Notes: generated by a model from the letters alone, not told the origin. A stretch of 64,000 nt of DNA from Thermococcus barossii (GCF_002214465.1 NZ_CP015101.1:813013-877012); one strand, 5' to 3'. Numbered from the stretch's first letter, positions 26,888 to 37,047 are shown. A program made the numbers and translations.

Positions 26888-28044
26888 GGCAGCAGATCAC
26901 CGCTGTTTATCTTTTCCGGGAGGTATTCCTTCGCCACGAACTCAAGGCTCTTGTTGGCGAGGGCCTGCTGCTCTATCCTGACGCCCATCTTAATGGCCAT
27001 CTTGAGCTGCCTCTGCCACTCCCTGTTCTGGAACCAGGGGTACTCCATCTCCTCAAGGATTCTCTTGTAGTCCCCCGTCGGACCGCCCTTCTTGTTGGGC
27101 GGAATGCCCTTGAGCTTCTCCGTGACGTTCTCAAGGCCGTAGCGCTTTATGTCGTCCATCGTCATCCCGACGAACTTCGCCTCCGGCGTCGCCAGCTTGT
27201 CGCTGAGGTAGGCGAGGTTTATCGAGCCCTGCTTTATGGTGGAGTAGATGTACCAACCGTAGGGGTCGCCGTCGGTGAAGACTATTATCGGCAGCCCCTC
27301 CTCGTAGTGGAGCCTGTGGATTAGCCTCCTAACTCCACGTGAGGCCTGGCCCTGGGTCGCTATGATGAGCGCCTTCTCCTTCTTCGGGAACTTTTCCTCA
27401 ATGAGACGGTCGGCCATAGCGGCGGTCTCGACAACGAGGGCATAATCAACGTTTATCTCCGGAAACTGGAGGTGCTCGACCGTTCCCGGAACGGCCCAGC
27501 CACCCATGCCGAGCTTTGACGTATTGAACTCGTCCTCGCCGTCGCGAATCACGATGTCGCCGTAGATGTAGCCGCGCCTGTCGGCGGTGAGATGCATCTC
27601 CTCACGCAGAACCCCAAGCATCCTCTCCAAGTCCTCGATGATGGGGTCGCTCTCGCGCTGGTCCTCGAAGGTGTTCTCCTTCGTTCCCGGAATCGTGTGC
27701 TTGTTGGCGTAGTAGGCCTCACGAAGGCTCGCGTGCTTGCCTTCGCTGACCAAGCGCTTCACGTAGGCCATAATCAGGAGCGTCTGCATGAACTTCCTGG
27801 CGTGGGCCACGTTGAGGAAGTACCTCCTGGATAGCTTGTCACCCATCCTGATGACGCGCCTCTTCTCGTCGAAGTAGACGTTGTTGAGCCCGCGCATCGG
27901 AATGTCGAAGTAGGGGTTCTTCCCGCTCTTTATGTCCTCCAGGATTCTCCTTCCGTAGTCCTCCAGCTTGGTGAGGACCCTGGTCGGGTCGTAGGAGAAG
28001 CGCTCCCTGGGCTTCTCGCGCTTTACGGCCTTAGCTTTAGGCAT
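26884..28044 (-). CDS. top6A: DNA topoisomerase VI subunit A
   Basis: A 386-residue Spo11-like catalytic subunit. The winged-helix 5Y-CAP domain holds the catalytic tyrosine in LREAYYANK (Tyr111 or 112), and the Toprim domain shows the acidic motifs VVETAAM and FTDGDPYG, which bind Mg2+. With Top6B it forms the A2B2 ATP-dependent type IIB topoisomerase. It starts 8 bases inside the end of top6B. Confidence 0.95.
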   Translation of the reverse strand: MPKAKAVKREKPRERFSYDPTRVLTKLEDYGRRILEDIKSGKNPYFDIPMRGLNNVYFDEKRRVIRMGDKLSRRYFLNVAHARKFMQTLLIMAYVKRLVSEGKHASLREAYYANKHTIPGTKENTFEDQRESDPIIEDLERMLGVLREEMHLTADRRGYIYGDIVIRDGEDEFNTSKLGMGGWAVPGTVEHLQFPEINVDYALVVETAAMADRLIEEKFPKKEKALIIATQGQASRGVRRLIHRLHYEEGLPIIVFTDGDPYGWYIYSTIKQGSINLAYLSDKLATPEAKFVGMTMDDIKRYGLENVTEKLKGIPPNKKGGPTGDYKRILEEMEYPWFQNREWQRQLKMAIKMGVRIEQQALANKSLEFVAKEYLPEKINSGDLLP

Positions 28045-29725
28045 TCTCTGTCACCTCCTCACTTGCCTTGGCCGCGAAGTGGCTCTCTATAAAGGTCAGG
28101 AAGTACTTCTTAACGACCTCCTCATCCTCCCCCGTCAGAATGCTAAGGGCCCTCGCTATCTCCGGCACGTACTTCTCGAAGGTCTTCTTCCTCTTGACCT
28201 GGTAGAGCTTCCTGTGCTTGCCACTGAGGTAGGTCTGGAGCCTTCTCGCCGCGTCCATTATGGCCAGCCTTATCTCGTTCTGGATCTCCTCGACGTTTGC
28301 TATGCTCTGCTTCCCGGTGCCGGTGTAGGGGACGTGGACGCTGATGACATTTATCATCAGCACCACCGGAGCGCGGTCGAGGTCGTCCACCTTATAGCGT
28401 TTCCAGTCTATAGAGCGGGCCGCGAGGGTCGTCACGCACGAACCGGCGTCGAAGAGGAGGGGAACCCTGTTGGCGTAGCGGAGGAGCTCGAAGCCGGCCG
28501 GAATCTCTCCCCCGTAGGCGAGGCCAACCTCGACCTGGAAGGGAATGCCTCCGGAATAGACCTTCGGCGGCCTCGTCACGGCGGTAACGAACTCCGGCTT
28601 GAGGATTCCTTTGAGGCCCTTTTCGATGTTCTCCTCGCCTATCGGCCTGAGGCCATGAGTTGGGGGAGCGAGGAACTTCATGTACTTGAAGGCCTCGACT
28701 ATCTCCTCCGCCTCGTGCCAGGTGAGCTTCTCAGGCGGCTTCTCCATGAGCTTTGCCACCTGCTTGAGAACCTTTGTGTAGCCCCTGAAGGAGCGGAGAA
28801 CGGCCTTAACCTCGCCCCTCATTAGCCTCTCGTAGAGCTGCTCCTGGACGTTCTTGTCCTCCTCAGTCTTGATTAGTCTCAGCGCCGCGATGTACTCAAT
28901 CAGTTCGTCTATCTTCTTGTCGCTTATCCTTGAGAACTCCCCGACGAGGAAGCGCTTCACGGTGTTCCTCCGGGTCTTCTTGGCCATCCTGTAAACGTCG
29001 TCGGTGAGAACGCCACGGGGATGGGGCTTCATCTCAACGGGGGGTTCGGGAATGTAATCGCTCGACCTCGGAAAGACTATGAGCTTTCCGTCGGGCTCTA
29101 TGAGCTCTATGTGGGCGTGCGGGTTGGCTATGGCGGTGAGCTTGAGGTACCAGTAAACGCCCTGTTTGGAGCGGACGTAGCGGACGTTTTTCACTTCGAG
29201 CTCTATCCTCGTCCCGCGCCAGCCCTTGGGATTGGGATGCTTCTCCTTTTTCACGATTTTACCCTCGTTCTTGTCAACGTCTATCTTCACCCAGGCCTCG
29301 ATGGTTTTGTCGCCGCCGGTTGAGGTGATAACGCGCGTCGCCTTCCCACTGGTTATCTGGGCAAACATGACGGCGCCGCTTATACCTATACCCTGCTGAC
29401 CGCGGCTCTGAATGTTTCTGTGGGCCTTCGTACCGGCCAGCATCTTGCCGAAAACGTGGGTTATGTACTTCTCGGGTATCCCCGGACCGTTGTCCTCGAC
29501 GATGACCTTGTAGTGCTCCTTCCCGAGCTCCTCTATCTCAACGCGGATATACGGCGCTATCCCTGCCTCCTCACAGGCGTCGAGGGAGTTCGTTACCGCC
29601 TCGTGGACGACCGTCGTGAGGGAGCGTATCTTACCCGTGTAACCGAGCATGGCCGCGTTTCGCCTGAAGAACTCGCTGACGCTCTGAATCTTGAACTCCT
29701 TAAACAGCTGACTTGCTTCGGCCAT
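28037..29725 (-). CDS. top6B: DNA topoisomerase VI subunit B
   Basis: A GHKL ATPase subunit of about 562 residues. The N-terminal Bergerat fold shows [25 protein letters not shown] and [10 protein letters not shown] helix-two-turn-helix insert and the transducer domain with the ATP-sensing lysine follow ([13 protein letters not shown]). The ATG at 29725 (MAEASQLF) is 6 bases downstream of another ATG and better spaced from GGAGGA. Sits 2 bases after the KH-protein stop. Confidence 0.95.
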   Translation of the reverse strand: MAEASQLFKEFKIQSVSEFFRRNAAMLGYTGKIRSLTTVVHEAVTNSLDACEEAGIAPYIRVEIEELGKEHYKVIVEDNGPGIPEKYITHVFGKMLAGTKAHRNIQSRGQQGIGISGAVMFAQITSGKATRVITSTGGDKTIEAWVKIDVDKNEGKIVKKEKHPNPKGWRGTRIELEVKNVRYVRSKQGVYWYLKLTAIANPHAHIELIEPDGKLIVFPRSSDYIPEPPVEMKPHPRGVLTDDVYRMAKKTRRNTVKRFLVGEFSRISDKKIDELIEYIAALRLIKTEEDKNVQEQLYERLMRGEVKAVLRSFRGYTKVLKQVAKLMEKPPEKLTWHEAEEIVEAFKYMKFLAPPTHGLRPIGEENIEKGLKGILKPEFVTAVTRPPKVYSGGIPFQVEVGLAYGGEIPAGFELLRYANRVPLLFDAGSCVTTLAARSIDWKRYKVDDLDRAPVVLMINVISVHVPYTGTGKQSIANVEEIQNEIRLAIMDAARRLQTYLSGKHRKLYQVKRKKTFEKYVPEIARALSILTGEDEEVVKKYFLTFIESHFAAKASEEVTENA

Positions 29726-29727
29726 CT

Positions 29728-30426
29728 TCATTCCTCCTCGTTCTTCTCAACCTCTTCGCCAAGGGCCTCGTAATAGCTCATGCTCTCCAGTTCGAGGTCC
29801 TTCTTCCTGCGTTCCAGGTACTTGTAGACCACACCGTGGGGGGAGCCCTTGGCGAGCTTCTCTATGGCAGTCTTGGCAACCTCAACCTGAATAGGGTTGC
29901 CGATTATCGCAACGGTCTTGCCGTAAACGCTCACATCCGCCCCGCTCATCTCCTCTATTATCTCCCTGGTTCTGCCCTTCCTGCCGATTATCCTTCCCCT
30001 AACGCGTGGAAGGGCGTTCTTATCGTTGCCGATAACTACATCGGTGAGGTTAACGACCTCAAGAACCTCACCCTCGTTGAAGAGCCTGAAGGCCCTCTCC
30101 GGGGAGAAGCCCCTCCCGATGGCCATCACGACGTCCCTCGCTTTCCACACTGCCAAGGGATCGTCGGTCTCCTTCGTGGCGGTGATGAAGACCTCGCCCG
30201 TTTCGCTGTCTATCTCTATCTTAGTCTTGGTTCTCCGCTCTATCTCCTTCTTCGTCTGCCCCTTCTTCCCTATGACGACCGCCACCCTGTCCTTCGGAAT
30301 CCTCACGAACTCCTCCTGCTCACCCTCGGCCGCGTAGGTTATCTCCTCCTCGTGTCTCTCCACCAGCGGCCGGCCGTCCTTGTCAAGGCGTTCGTACTTC
30401 TTAAGGAGCCTCTCGAACTCGTCCAT
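29728..30426 (-). CDS. KH-domain RNA-binding protein (Pno1/Dim2/Krr1-like)
   Basis: A 232-residue protein with two KH domains, GxxG loops in VIGKKGQTKKEIE and IIGRKGRTREIIEE, and an acidic helical tail. Archaeal Dim2/Pno1 homologues bind the 3' end of 16S rRNA during small-subunit maturation. Lies between rio1 and top6B in the same operon, consistent with a ribosome-biogenesis role together with Rio1. Confidence 0.88.
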   Translation of the reverse strand: MDEFERLLKKYERLDKDGRPLVERHEEEITYAAEGEQEEFVRIPKDRVAVVIGKKGQTKKEIERRTKTKIEIDSETGEVFITATKETDDPLAVWKARDVVMAIGRGFSPERAFRLFNEGEVLEVVNLTDVVIGNDKNALPRVRGRIIGRKGRTREIIEEMSGADVSVYGKTVAIIGNPIQVEVAKTAIEKLAKGSPHGVVYKYLERRKKDLELESMSYYEALGEEVEKNEEE

Positions 30427-30437
30427 AATCTCACCCT

Positions 30438-31214
30438 CTAAAGACCAACCAGCTCACGGAACTTATCGTCGAAATCATCAACATCCACACCCTTTCTACC
30501 GAAGTAATTGATGACGTTACGCAGGTCGCGCTTTAGGAGCTCCAGGCTCATGCGATTCCTCCTCACCGTCGCCTGGGACCAGTCTATGACCACCGGCCCC
30601 TTGTGGAGCAGGATGTTGTACTCGCTCAAATCCCCGTGCACCATGTCGCCGCGCTTCCAGAGCCTCTCGATGACCCCTATGGTGAAGTCGTAGAGATCCT
30701 CGAAATCTCTGAGCTCAAGCTCGCGCTCCATATCCTTGAGCCTGGGGGCGGGAAGTTCGTCGCCAACGAACTCCATCACCAGGACGTTGTTGCGGAAGAT
30801 TATCGGCTCGGGAACACGAACAGCGTACTTAATCGCCCGCTGGAGGTTCTTGAACTCCCTCCTTGTCCACACGAAGACGAGCTTGCGCATATCCTTGGGC
30901 AGGTATCCGATTCTCGGGTCCGCAGCCAGATACTCCCATATGCGCCTGAACTCGGTTGTATAGGTGCGGTATATCTTGACGGCTATCCTCTTTCCCTCGG
31001 CGTCCACCCCGGCAAAGACATTGGCCTCCTTTCCCGTACTTATCACACCGTAGAGAGTGTCTATTTTGCCCCTCCTGTGCAGGTAGGCGAGGGTTTCCTT
31101 CGTCGTCCTGTCAAAGACCTCGTTGGCTATCTTGTAGAGTTCGCTGTCCTTTTCACGCCTCTCCCTGAGGCCGAGCATGTCCTCGATGGCCCTCTCGATG
31201 AACTCCTCGCGCAT
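30438..31214 (-). CDS. rio1: RIO1-type serine/threonine protein kinase
   Basis: A 258-residue atypical kinase. Flexible P-loop-like STGKEANVFAG, Lys in IAVKIYR, catalytic loop MVHGDLSEYNILLH, and metal-binding VVIDWSQA. Rio1 acts in late 40S/30S maturation. A GTG 9 bases upstream is in frame, but the ATG at 31214 fits the family start. 20 bases after aIF1A. Confidence 0.92.
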   Translation of the reverse strand: MREEFIERAIEDMLGLRERREKDSELYKIANEVFDRTTKETLAYLHRRGKIDTLYGVISTGKEANVFAGVDAEGKRIAVKIYRTYTTEFRRIWEYLAADPRIGYLPKDMRKLVFVWTRREFKNLQRAIKYAVRVPEPIIFRNNVLVMEFVGDELPAPRLKDMERELELRDFEDLYDFTIGVIERLWKRGDMVHGDLSEYNILLHKGPVVIDWSQATVRRNRMSLELLKRDLRNVINYFGRKGVDVDDFDDKFRELVGL

Positions 31215-31234
31215 CGCTATCACTCAGAGCACGC

Positions 31235-31600
31235 TCAGAAGAGCATATCTCCGCCGGTAAGGAAGTCCTGGCTTATCTTGCCCTTCCTGAGGAGCCAGTC
31301 AACCTGGGTTCTGGTGTAGCGGTACACTATGTCGCCCCTCTCGTCGGTCTGAACCGGCCAGGGCTGGACTATGACGACGTCGCCGACGCGCATCCACATG
31401 CGTCTCTTCAGCTTGCCAGGGATTCTGCACCTTCTGATTTTTCCATCCTCGCAGCGGACGTCCATCCATCCCGAGCCAAGGGCCTGTTCTATCACCCCGA
31501 AGAGCTGTCCGTTCTTCGGTAGGGGGACCCTGATGACCTCATCACCCTGAACCTCACGGTTCTTTTTCTTTCCACCTTTTCCACCCCTGTGGTACACCAT
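31235..31600 (-). CDS. eif1A: Translation initiation factor 1A
   Basis: A 121-residue OB-fold factor (basic [11 protein letters not shown]-terminus, [20 protein letters not shown] split across the barrel, [13 protein letters not shown]). It binds the A site of the small subunit during initiation. GGAGGTGATT precedes the ATG at 31600. First gene of the eight-gene operon that runs through topoisomerase VI. TATA GTTTATAAG on the minus strand at 31632-31640. Confidence 0.92.
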   Translation of the reverse strand: MVYHRGGKGGKKKNREVQGDEVIRVPLPKNGQLFGVIEQALGSGWMDVRCEDGKIRRCRIPGKLKRRMWMRVGDVVIVQPWPVQTDERGDIVYRYTRTQVDWLLRKGKISQDFLTGGDMLF

Positions 31601-31649
31601 GACAATCACCTCCAGCGAGTAGGCTCGAGCCCTTATAAACCTGAGCCTT

Positions 31650-31698
31650 GCAAAAATTTTCTAATTGGAGTACAGGTCTGTGCTTTTAAAATTTTTGC
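31650..31698. promoter_or_regulatory. 11-bp inverted repeat between aIF1A and the metal transporter
   Basis: GCAAAAATTTT (31650-31660) and AAAATTTTTGC (31688-31698) are perfect inverted copies 27 bases apart in the divergent promoter region. It may be an operator or a stable A/T-rich stem. Confidence 0.4.
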
Positions 31699-31714
31699 AC
31701 GCCGCTCGGGTAAT

Positions 31715-31789
31715 TGCCCATCTCTGTCCAGTATGGGCACATGAAAGTTTAAAAACGCACCGTTTAAATTGAAGTTCGGAGATGCCCAT
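31715..31789 (+). promoter_or_regulatory. TGCCCAT boxes and TATA of the metal ABC transporter operon
   Basis: TGCCCAT (31715-31721) and its inverse ATGGGCA (31733-31739) form a palindromic site with half-site centres 18 bases apart. A third TGCCCAT (31783-31789) covers the start codon. The TATA GTTTAAAAAC (31748-31757) lies between them. This is a plausible metalloregulator operator arrangement. Confidence 0.45.
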
Positions 31790-32582
31790 GGCAGCGATAA
31801 CCGCCGAGAACCTCACCATAACGTACGAGGGAGTACCCGCGGTGGAGGGGGTCACGTTCGAGGTGGAGAGGGGGGAGACTCTGCTCCTCCTCGGCCCCAA
31901 CGGTGCCGGAAAAACGACCCTCCTCAAGACGATAGCCTGCTTTCACCGGGAATACCGCGGAGAGCTTAAGGTTTTTGATATGCCCCCCTGTGAGGCGAGG
32001 GAGCTCATAGGATACGTGCCCCAGAGCCATAGCCTCAACGAACGCGTTCCCGTCACGGCCCTTGAAGTCGTCGCCATGGGCGGGATATACAAGAGAGGTT
32101 TTTCCCATTTCAAAATACCCAAACACGTCCTCGAAAAGGCTGAAGACGCCCTAAACTTCGTGGGGCTTTCGAACGTCCAGGGAAAGCTTTTCCGGGAGCT
32201 GAGCGGGGGGCAGAAACAGCGCGTCCTTCTCGCCCGTGCCCTGATAAGCGACCCGAAGCTCCTCCTGCTTGATGAGCCCCTGTCTGCCCTCGACCCGAGC
32301 GCAAGGGCAGAGGTCTCGAACGTTCTCGGAAAGATAAAACGCGAGCGCGGGATAACGATGGTGATAACGACCCACGACGTGAACCCCCTCCTGGAGATTG
32401 GAGACAAGGTAATGCTGATCAACAGGCGCCTCATAGCCTTCGGAAAGCCGGAGGAGGTGCTGAGGGACAGCGTCATCAAGTCCGTATACGGCCCGCTGGC
32501 GAGGGTCATACCCGTGGAAGATAGGCTCTTCTGCATAACCGGCGACGTCCACCTGCACGGGCACGGGGGTGGGGGTAGATGA
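31788..32582 (+). CDS. Zinc/manganese-type ABC transporter ATP-binding protein
   Basis: A 264-residue ATPase: Walker A GPNGAGKTT, Q-loop YVPQSH, signature LSGGQKQR, Walker B LLLLDEP and H-loop TTHD. Sequence style is ZnuC/TroB/MntB-like. The C-terminus ends in a histidine-rich DVHLHGHGGGG tail that could bind metal. GGAG is 6 bases before the ATG at 31788; an ATG at 31782 is also possible. It overlaps the permease gene by 4 bases. No substrate-binding protein gene is adjacent. Confidence 0.87.
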   Translation: MAAITAENLTITYEGVPAVEGVTFEVERGETLLLLGPNGAGKTTLLKTIACFHREYRGELKVFDMPPCEARELIGYVPQSHSLNERVPVTALEVVAMGGIYKRGFSHFKIPKHVLEKAEDALNFVGLSNVQGKLFRELSGGQKQRVLLARALISDPKLLLLDEPLSALDPSARAEVSNVLGKIKRERGITMVITTHDVNPLLEIGDKVMLINRRLIAFGKPEEVLRDSVIKSVYGPLARVIPVEDRLFCITGDVHLHGHGGGGR

Positions 32583-33400
32583 TCCCCGAATACCTAATCA
32601 GGGCAATCCTTGCCAGCGTGATGGTCAGCGTCCTCCTTGGAATGCTCAGCCCCCTCATCAACACCAAGGGACTCGCGTTCCTCACCCATGCAATCTTCCA
32701 CTCCCTCCTCTTCGGCGCCGTCCTTGGGATGATACTGGGGCTCCTCTTCGAGAACATGGCACTTGTGATGACAGTCGCTCTCCTCGTAACGATAGTGGTG
32801 GTTCTCCTGATAGCGCATCTCGAAAAGCTCGGATTCACTCCCGACTCCGCCGTGGGGATAGTGGCGAGCTTCGTTGCGGGACTAACGGTTCTGGGCTTTG
32901 GCGTTCTGTACAAGGTCATGGAGAGCCGCCCGTACTTCCCGCTCAGCGAGAGCATAATCTCGTACCTCACCGGCGAGATATTCCTGATAACCCTGAACGA
33001 CCTTACAGTCCTTGTGCTCGGAGGGGCGCTTCTCTTCTTCGTCATGCTCTTTCTCTACCGCGACTTCCTCTACCTGAGCTTCGATCCCGAGGGTATGGAG
33101 AGCTACGGCGGTAACGTGAGGGCCTACCTGATGATTCTATACGTCCTCGTCGGGGCCATCGGAGCTTTAATCGTCCAGACAGTCGGCCTGATAACGCTCC
33201 AAGTCGTCGCGGTCCTTCCCGGGGCAATAGCACTGATGGTAAGCAGCGACATCCGGAAGGTTCTTGGCGTGAGCCTCTTTCTGACGCTGGGAATACAGCT
33301 CTCGTCGGTTATCCTCGCGTACTTCACGGACATACCGCCCAGCGGAATAGCCACGATAATGCTTGGCCTCATCTACGGGGCCCTTCTCTTCAGGAGGTGA
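32579..33400 (+). CDS. Zinc/manganese-type ABC transporter permease
   Basis: A 273-residue membrane protein of the ZnuB/TroC (ABC-3) family with about eight hydrophobic helices and the conserved HAIFHSLLFGAVLG and PGAIALMVS segments. It starts within the end of the ATPase gene (ATGA), so the two subunits are coupled. Expected to form the inner-membrane channel for divalent metal uptake; the specific metal is not decidable from sequence. Confidence 0.88.
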   Translation: MIPEYLIRAILASVMVSVLLGMLSPLINTKGLAFLTHAIFHSLLFGAVLGMILGLLFENMALVMTVALLVTIVVVLLIAHLEKLGFTPDSAVGIVASFVAGLTVLGFGVLYKVMESRPYFPLSESIISYLTGEIFLITLNDLTVLVLGGALLFFVMLFLYRDFLYLSFDPEGMESYGGNVRAYLMILYVLVGAIGALIVQTVGLITLQVVAVLPGAIALMVSSDIRKVLGVSLFLTLGIQLSSVILAYFTDIPPSGIATIMLGLIYGALLFRR

Positions 33401-33404
33401 AATC

Positions 33405-34097
33405 TTGAAGCTCGCTGGAATTGACGAGGCAGGCAGGGGGCCGGTGATAGGTCCGATGGTCATAGCCGCTATTGTAGTGGACGAGAAGAACGTTCCGAAG
33501 CTGGAAGAGCTCGGTGTTAGGGACTCGAAGAGGCTCACCCCAAGGAGGCGCGAGAAGCTCTTCGATGAAATAATTGCAGTTTTAGACGATTATGTAATTC
33601 TTGAATTATTGCCCGAGGAGATTGACTCCCGCGAGGGCACGCTCAACGAGTTCGAGGTCGAGAACTTCGTCAAGGCCCTAAACTCGCTCAAAGTCAAGCC
33701 CGATGTCGTTTACATCGACGCAGCGGACGTCAAAGAGGCCCGCTTCGGCGAGGAGGTAGGGAAAAGGCTGAACTTCGAGGCGGAGATAGTGGCAGAGCAC
33801 AAGGCCGACGACAAGTTCGTGCCGGTTTCGGCCGCCTCAATCCTCGCGAAGGTAACCCGCGACAGGGCTATAGAGAAGCTTAAGGAGGAGTACGGCGAAA
33901 TCGGGAGCGGTTATCCCAGCGACCCGAGGACGAGGGCTTTTCTGGAGAGCTACTACCGCGAGCACGGCGATTTTCCCCCGATAGTAAGACGGGGCTGGAA
34001 GACGCTGAGGAAGATTGAGGAAAAGCTGAGGGCTGATGTCGAGGCCAAGAAATCGAGGGGAAGGGGACAGCTCAGCCTGGATAGGTTTATGGAGTAG
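33405..34097 (+). CDS. rnhB: Ribonuclease HII
   Basis: A 230-residue type 2 RNase H that nicks RNA in RNA/DNA hybrids. Catalytic residues lie in GIDEAGRGPVIGPM (D, E), VRDSKRLTP and KADD. A C-terminal QLSLDRF resembles a PCNA-interacting box. The start is TTG at 33405, placed 6 bases after GGAGGTGA and matching the KLAGIDEAGRG N-terminus; no ATG fits. Follows the permease by 4 bases. Confidence 0.92.
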   Translation: MKLAGIDEAGRGPVIGPMVIAAIVVDEKNVPKLEELGVRDSKRLTPRRREKLFDEIIAVLDDYVILELLPEEIDSREGTLNEFEVENFVKALNSLKVKPDVVYIDAADVKEARFGEEVGKRLNFEAEIVAEHKADDKFVPVSAASILAKVTRDRAIEKLKEEYGEIGSGYPSDPRTRAFLESYYREHGDFPPIVRRGWKTLRKIEEKLRADVEAKKSRGRGQLSLDRFME

Positions 34098-35483
34098 TTA
34101 CCTCCCCAGCCTCAGCCTTATTCTGTCCTTTATTTCAAGGAGCCATTCGAGGTAGAGCCAGAGTGAGTCGGTGAAGGCCTCCCAGCGGAGGAGCTCCTTC
34201 AGGGCGATGCCCATGACTATCGCCGCCGGTGGGACGAGAACGGTGGCATAGAAGCTGAACTGGGTCGTTCCGCCGAGGAGGTACTGGAGGACGAAGAATC
34301 CGACGGTGCTCCAGAAGATGCCGAAGGGAATCAATATCTTCCCGCGTTTTCTGTAGAGCCAGGGTAGTGAGAGGATGAAGAGAACCATGCTGAGGAGCAG
34401 AAACGGGTCCGTCTGGGCGAAGATATTGGGGTTGTAGTGGAATGGAAAGGCCTTCTTGTTCACGAACCACTCCCACACCGGGGAGGCGGCCGGGTGACCG
34501 CCCTTGTTCGAGAGGTGCCACCGGAAGCTTCCGAGGATGTCGTCGACCCACTGCTCGAATCCGACGGCCTTTATGGCCACGAGGTTGGGTATGAGAAAAC
34601 CGAGGGCAGGAAGGGCTGCAATGGCAAGTAAAAAGCTTGTCAGCCTTCTTTCATCTCTGAACGCCTTTATCAGGAGTATTGGATACCCAAAGGCGCCGCT
34701 GAGCTTTGCGGCCGCGGCGAGGCCAACGGCAAAGCCCGAAGCCTTACGCTTTTCGTAGATTAGCAGAGTGGTGAACAGAGTCACGAACAGTGCCACATGT
34801 ATGTCGAGCATCGCCGTTACGGCGGTTGCCTCAAGGGTTGGGTCGGCAATCGTAAAGATGAGCGCTATAAGCGCTGCGAGATAACTTCCGCTTATTCTGT
34901 AGGTTGCGAGAACCACGAGAAGGCCTATCATGACGAAGGCCAGTATACCCGGCAGGCGCCAGTTTATGGGCCTGTCCTCGACGAGCATCCCGAGCATTAT
35001 GAGATCCTTCCCAAGGAACGGGTGCTCCGTGTTGAGGTAGTTCTGGATGTTCTCCTTGTCGGGATACCTGTAGCCGGGGACGACGTAGTAGGCATCGGAC
35101 GGTATCTCCGAGGAAAGGGCACCGATGAACCCATCCACGTTCTCCAAGGGTACCTCAAAGTAGACGCCCGGAAACTTGAGGTACTCCATCTCGTAGGTGG
35201 CGTTGTAACGGAGGGCTATCTTTTCGACTTCGTACTGGTACTTTATCCTGACGCTGGTGTTTGAAAAGATGACGTTTATCCCGGCTGAGTTCGTCGTTTC
35301 GTTCACGTAATGGAGGCTAACACCAAGCCTGTGGAGAACGTTTCTGCTGGCTGGAACGTACCAGACCTCGTCTCCAATGTAATCCCTGAGGTCGGAACGG
35401 GAGGCAAAATCGTAGAGATACCAGAATGAACCGATGAGTATAACGGCCGAAACCGCGATGAAGAGGACCCTTCTCCAGTCCAT
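34098..35483 (-). CDS. PMT/ArnT-like membrane glycosyltransferase
   Basis: A 461-residue polytopic protein. An N-terminal helix leads to a luminal acidic motif (DYIGDEVWYVPASRNVL) and a long extracellular loop. The second motif EHPFLGKDLIMLGM precedes about nine further helices. This is the GT-C fold layout of dolichyl-phosphate-mannose protein mannosyltransferases and related enzymes, which use lipid-linked sugar donors outside the membrane. Acceptor unknown. GGTGGT before the ATG. Convergent with rnhB, directly abutting. Confidence 0.8.
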   Translation of the reverse strand: MDWRRVLFIAVSAVILIGSFWYLYDFASRSDLRDYIGDEVWYVPASRNVLHRLGVSLHYVNETTNSAGINVIFSNTSVRIKYQYEVEKIALRYNATYEMEYLKFPGVYFEVPLENVDGFIGALSSEIPSDAYYVVPGYRYPDKENIQNYLNTEHPFLGKDLIMLGMLVEDRPINWRLPGILAFVMIGLLVVLATYRISGSYLAALIALIFTIADPTLEATAVTAMLDIHVALFVTLFTTLLIYEKRKASGFAVGLAAAAKLSGAFGYPILLIKAFRDERRLTSFLLAIAALPALGFLIPNLVAIKAVGFEQWVDDILGSFRWHLSNKGGHPAASPVWEWFVNKKAFPFHYNPNIFAQTDPFLLLSMVLFILSLPWLYRKRGKILIPFGIFWSTVGFFVLQYLLGGTTQFSFYATVLVPPAAIVMGIALKELLRWEAFTDSLWLYLEWLLEIKDRIRLRLGR

Positions 35484-35541
35484 TTTACCACCGGGTAGAT
35501 TAGCGCGGCAACGTTTTTAAGCCTCTCCCCGAGGTTCGAAC

Positions 35542-36687
35542 ATGATGATAACCGAGGAGCAGGTTCAACTCGCGGTGGAGATGATACGGCGGGGCCTCGA
35601 TGAGCGGAAGCTACGCGCCAAGCTCGGTGAGAACTGGAAGCTCATAGCGGAAATAGCGAGGGCCAGAATAAGGGCAGGGGACAAATTCTCCCGGAATGAC
35701 CTGTGGATGGACACGGAAGGCCTCCGCTACGCCACCCATGAGGTCGTGGCCAAGTACCGGGCCGAACGTCTGAGTGAGCTCGGCGTAAAAAGCATAGCCG
35801 ACGTCTCCTGCGGGATAGGGATACAGCTCATCTTCTACGCCATGAAGGTCGAGAGGGCATACGGGATAGACATAGACCCCATGAAGATTGAGTTCGCCCG
35901 GAGGAACGCAGAAAAGTACGGCGTGGCAAACATCGAGTTCATAAACGCCGACTCGCTCGACCCCGAAACCGTCGGGAGAGTGGATGCGGAGGTAATCTTT
36001 TCAGATCCCGCAAGGCCGCCTGAAATGCCCGAAAGAAGGCTGGAAGACCTCCTGCCCAGCCCGCTGAAAGTTTACGAGGCATACAGGAATAAAACCGATT
36101 CTTTCATCTTCGATTTACCTCCCCAGATGAGGCGCGAGAGGGTTCCCTGGAAGGGAGAGTTTGAGTACATAGACCTATTCGGCGCCCTGAACAGGCTGAC
36201 GTTCTACACTGAACCCCTGGCGAGAACCGAGAGGAGCGCGGTAATCCTGCCGGCGGGGGGGAGAATCGAAAGCAATCCTGACCTGGAGAACATCGTCGAG
36301 TGGGCTGAAAAGCCCGGGGAGTACCTCTATGAGATTCCACAGAGCGTTGACTATGCAGACCTGATAAACGAGCTCTTCCACATCCTGAGCGCCGATGTTA
36401 GAATGCTTCTCCGTGAGAAGAGGCGTGTCTTGGCCACCGGAGACGAGGAAATCAGGAGCCCATACCTCAAAAGGACGTATGTCATAGCTGGCGTCGTCCC
36501 CTTCCACCCGGTCAGAATAAACGATTTCCTCAGGAAGGAGGGCTTTGGCAGGGCGACGCTCAGGATAAGCGTGCCAGAGGGAGAATACTGGAAGGTCAGA
36601 AAGAGAATCGAGGCGAACCTGAGGGGTGAGAGAAGAGCCTTCGTCTTCCAGTTCGGGAAGATGGCAATAATAGCGGAGGGGCTATAG
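35542..36687 (+). CDS. Class I SAM methyltransferase with THUMP-like C-terminus
   Basis: A 381-residue protein. SAM motif [17 protein letters not shown], then YGIDIDPMK and the motif IV-like SDPARPPE. The C-terminal 100 residues ([25 protein letters not shown] split) look like a THUMP-like domain. Archaeal proteins of this design are predicted RNA methyltransferases; the target is unknown. Convergent 6-base overlap with the next minus-strand gene. Confidence 0.78.
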   Translation: MMITEEQVQLAVEMIRRGLDERKLRAKLGENWKLIAEIARARIRAGDKFSRNDLWMDTEGLRYATHEVVAKYRAERLSELGVKSIADVSCGIGIQLIFYAMKVERAYGIDIDPMKIEFARRNAEKYGVANIEFINADSLDPETVGRVDAEVIFSDPARPPEMPERRLEDLLPSPLKVYEAYRNKTDSFIFDLPPQMRRERVPWKGEFEYIDLFGALNRLTFYTEPLARTERSAVILPAGGRIESNPDLENIVEWAEKPGEYLYEIPQSVDYADLINELFHILSADVRMLLREKRRVLATGDEEIRSPYLKRTYVIAGVVPFHPVRINDFLRKEGFGRATLRISVPEGEYWKVRKRIEANLRGERRAFVFQFGKMAIIAEGL

Positions 36688-36885
36688 CTCCTCTATCCTG
36701 GCGTTTCTTATCTTCTTGGACCCTATGCGGAGCCTCTTGAAGTAATTCACATGCTCCTCCGGAAGAAAAGACTCCAGACTGGTTGATTTCAGGCGCTTCT
36801 TCTTTTTCCTCTGCCCACTATTGGTTTCTTCAACCCCTGTCCTCGGCGAGACAGCCTCCAAGAACTCGTCGAGCTTCCGGTTCAT
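36682..36885 (-). CDS. Small basic hypothetical protein
   Basis: A protein of about 67 residues with a very basic centre ([12 protein letters not shown]) and a basic C-terminal half ([23 protein letters not shown] split). No cysteine, signal or membrane segment. Nucleic-acid or protein binding is a guess from charge. ATG at 36885 preceded by GGGTG. Family not recognised. Confidence 0.55.
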   Translation of the reverse strand: MNRKLDEFLEAVSPRTGVEETNSGQRKKKKRLKSTSLESFLPEEHVNYFKRLRIGSKKIRNARIEEL

Positions 36886-37047
36886 CGGCACACCCAAACT
36901 GGATAGGCCTGGGGATATAAAGGCTTTATCCTCCCATCGAGTGTTGAACCAAAGGCCATATTAACCGTCCGGGAAACCACCGTTGAGAAACGCTTTTAAC
37001 TTCCGGCATTTATTTAGGGAAAGAGTAAGCGAGGCGGGTGGAAGGTA

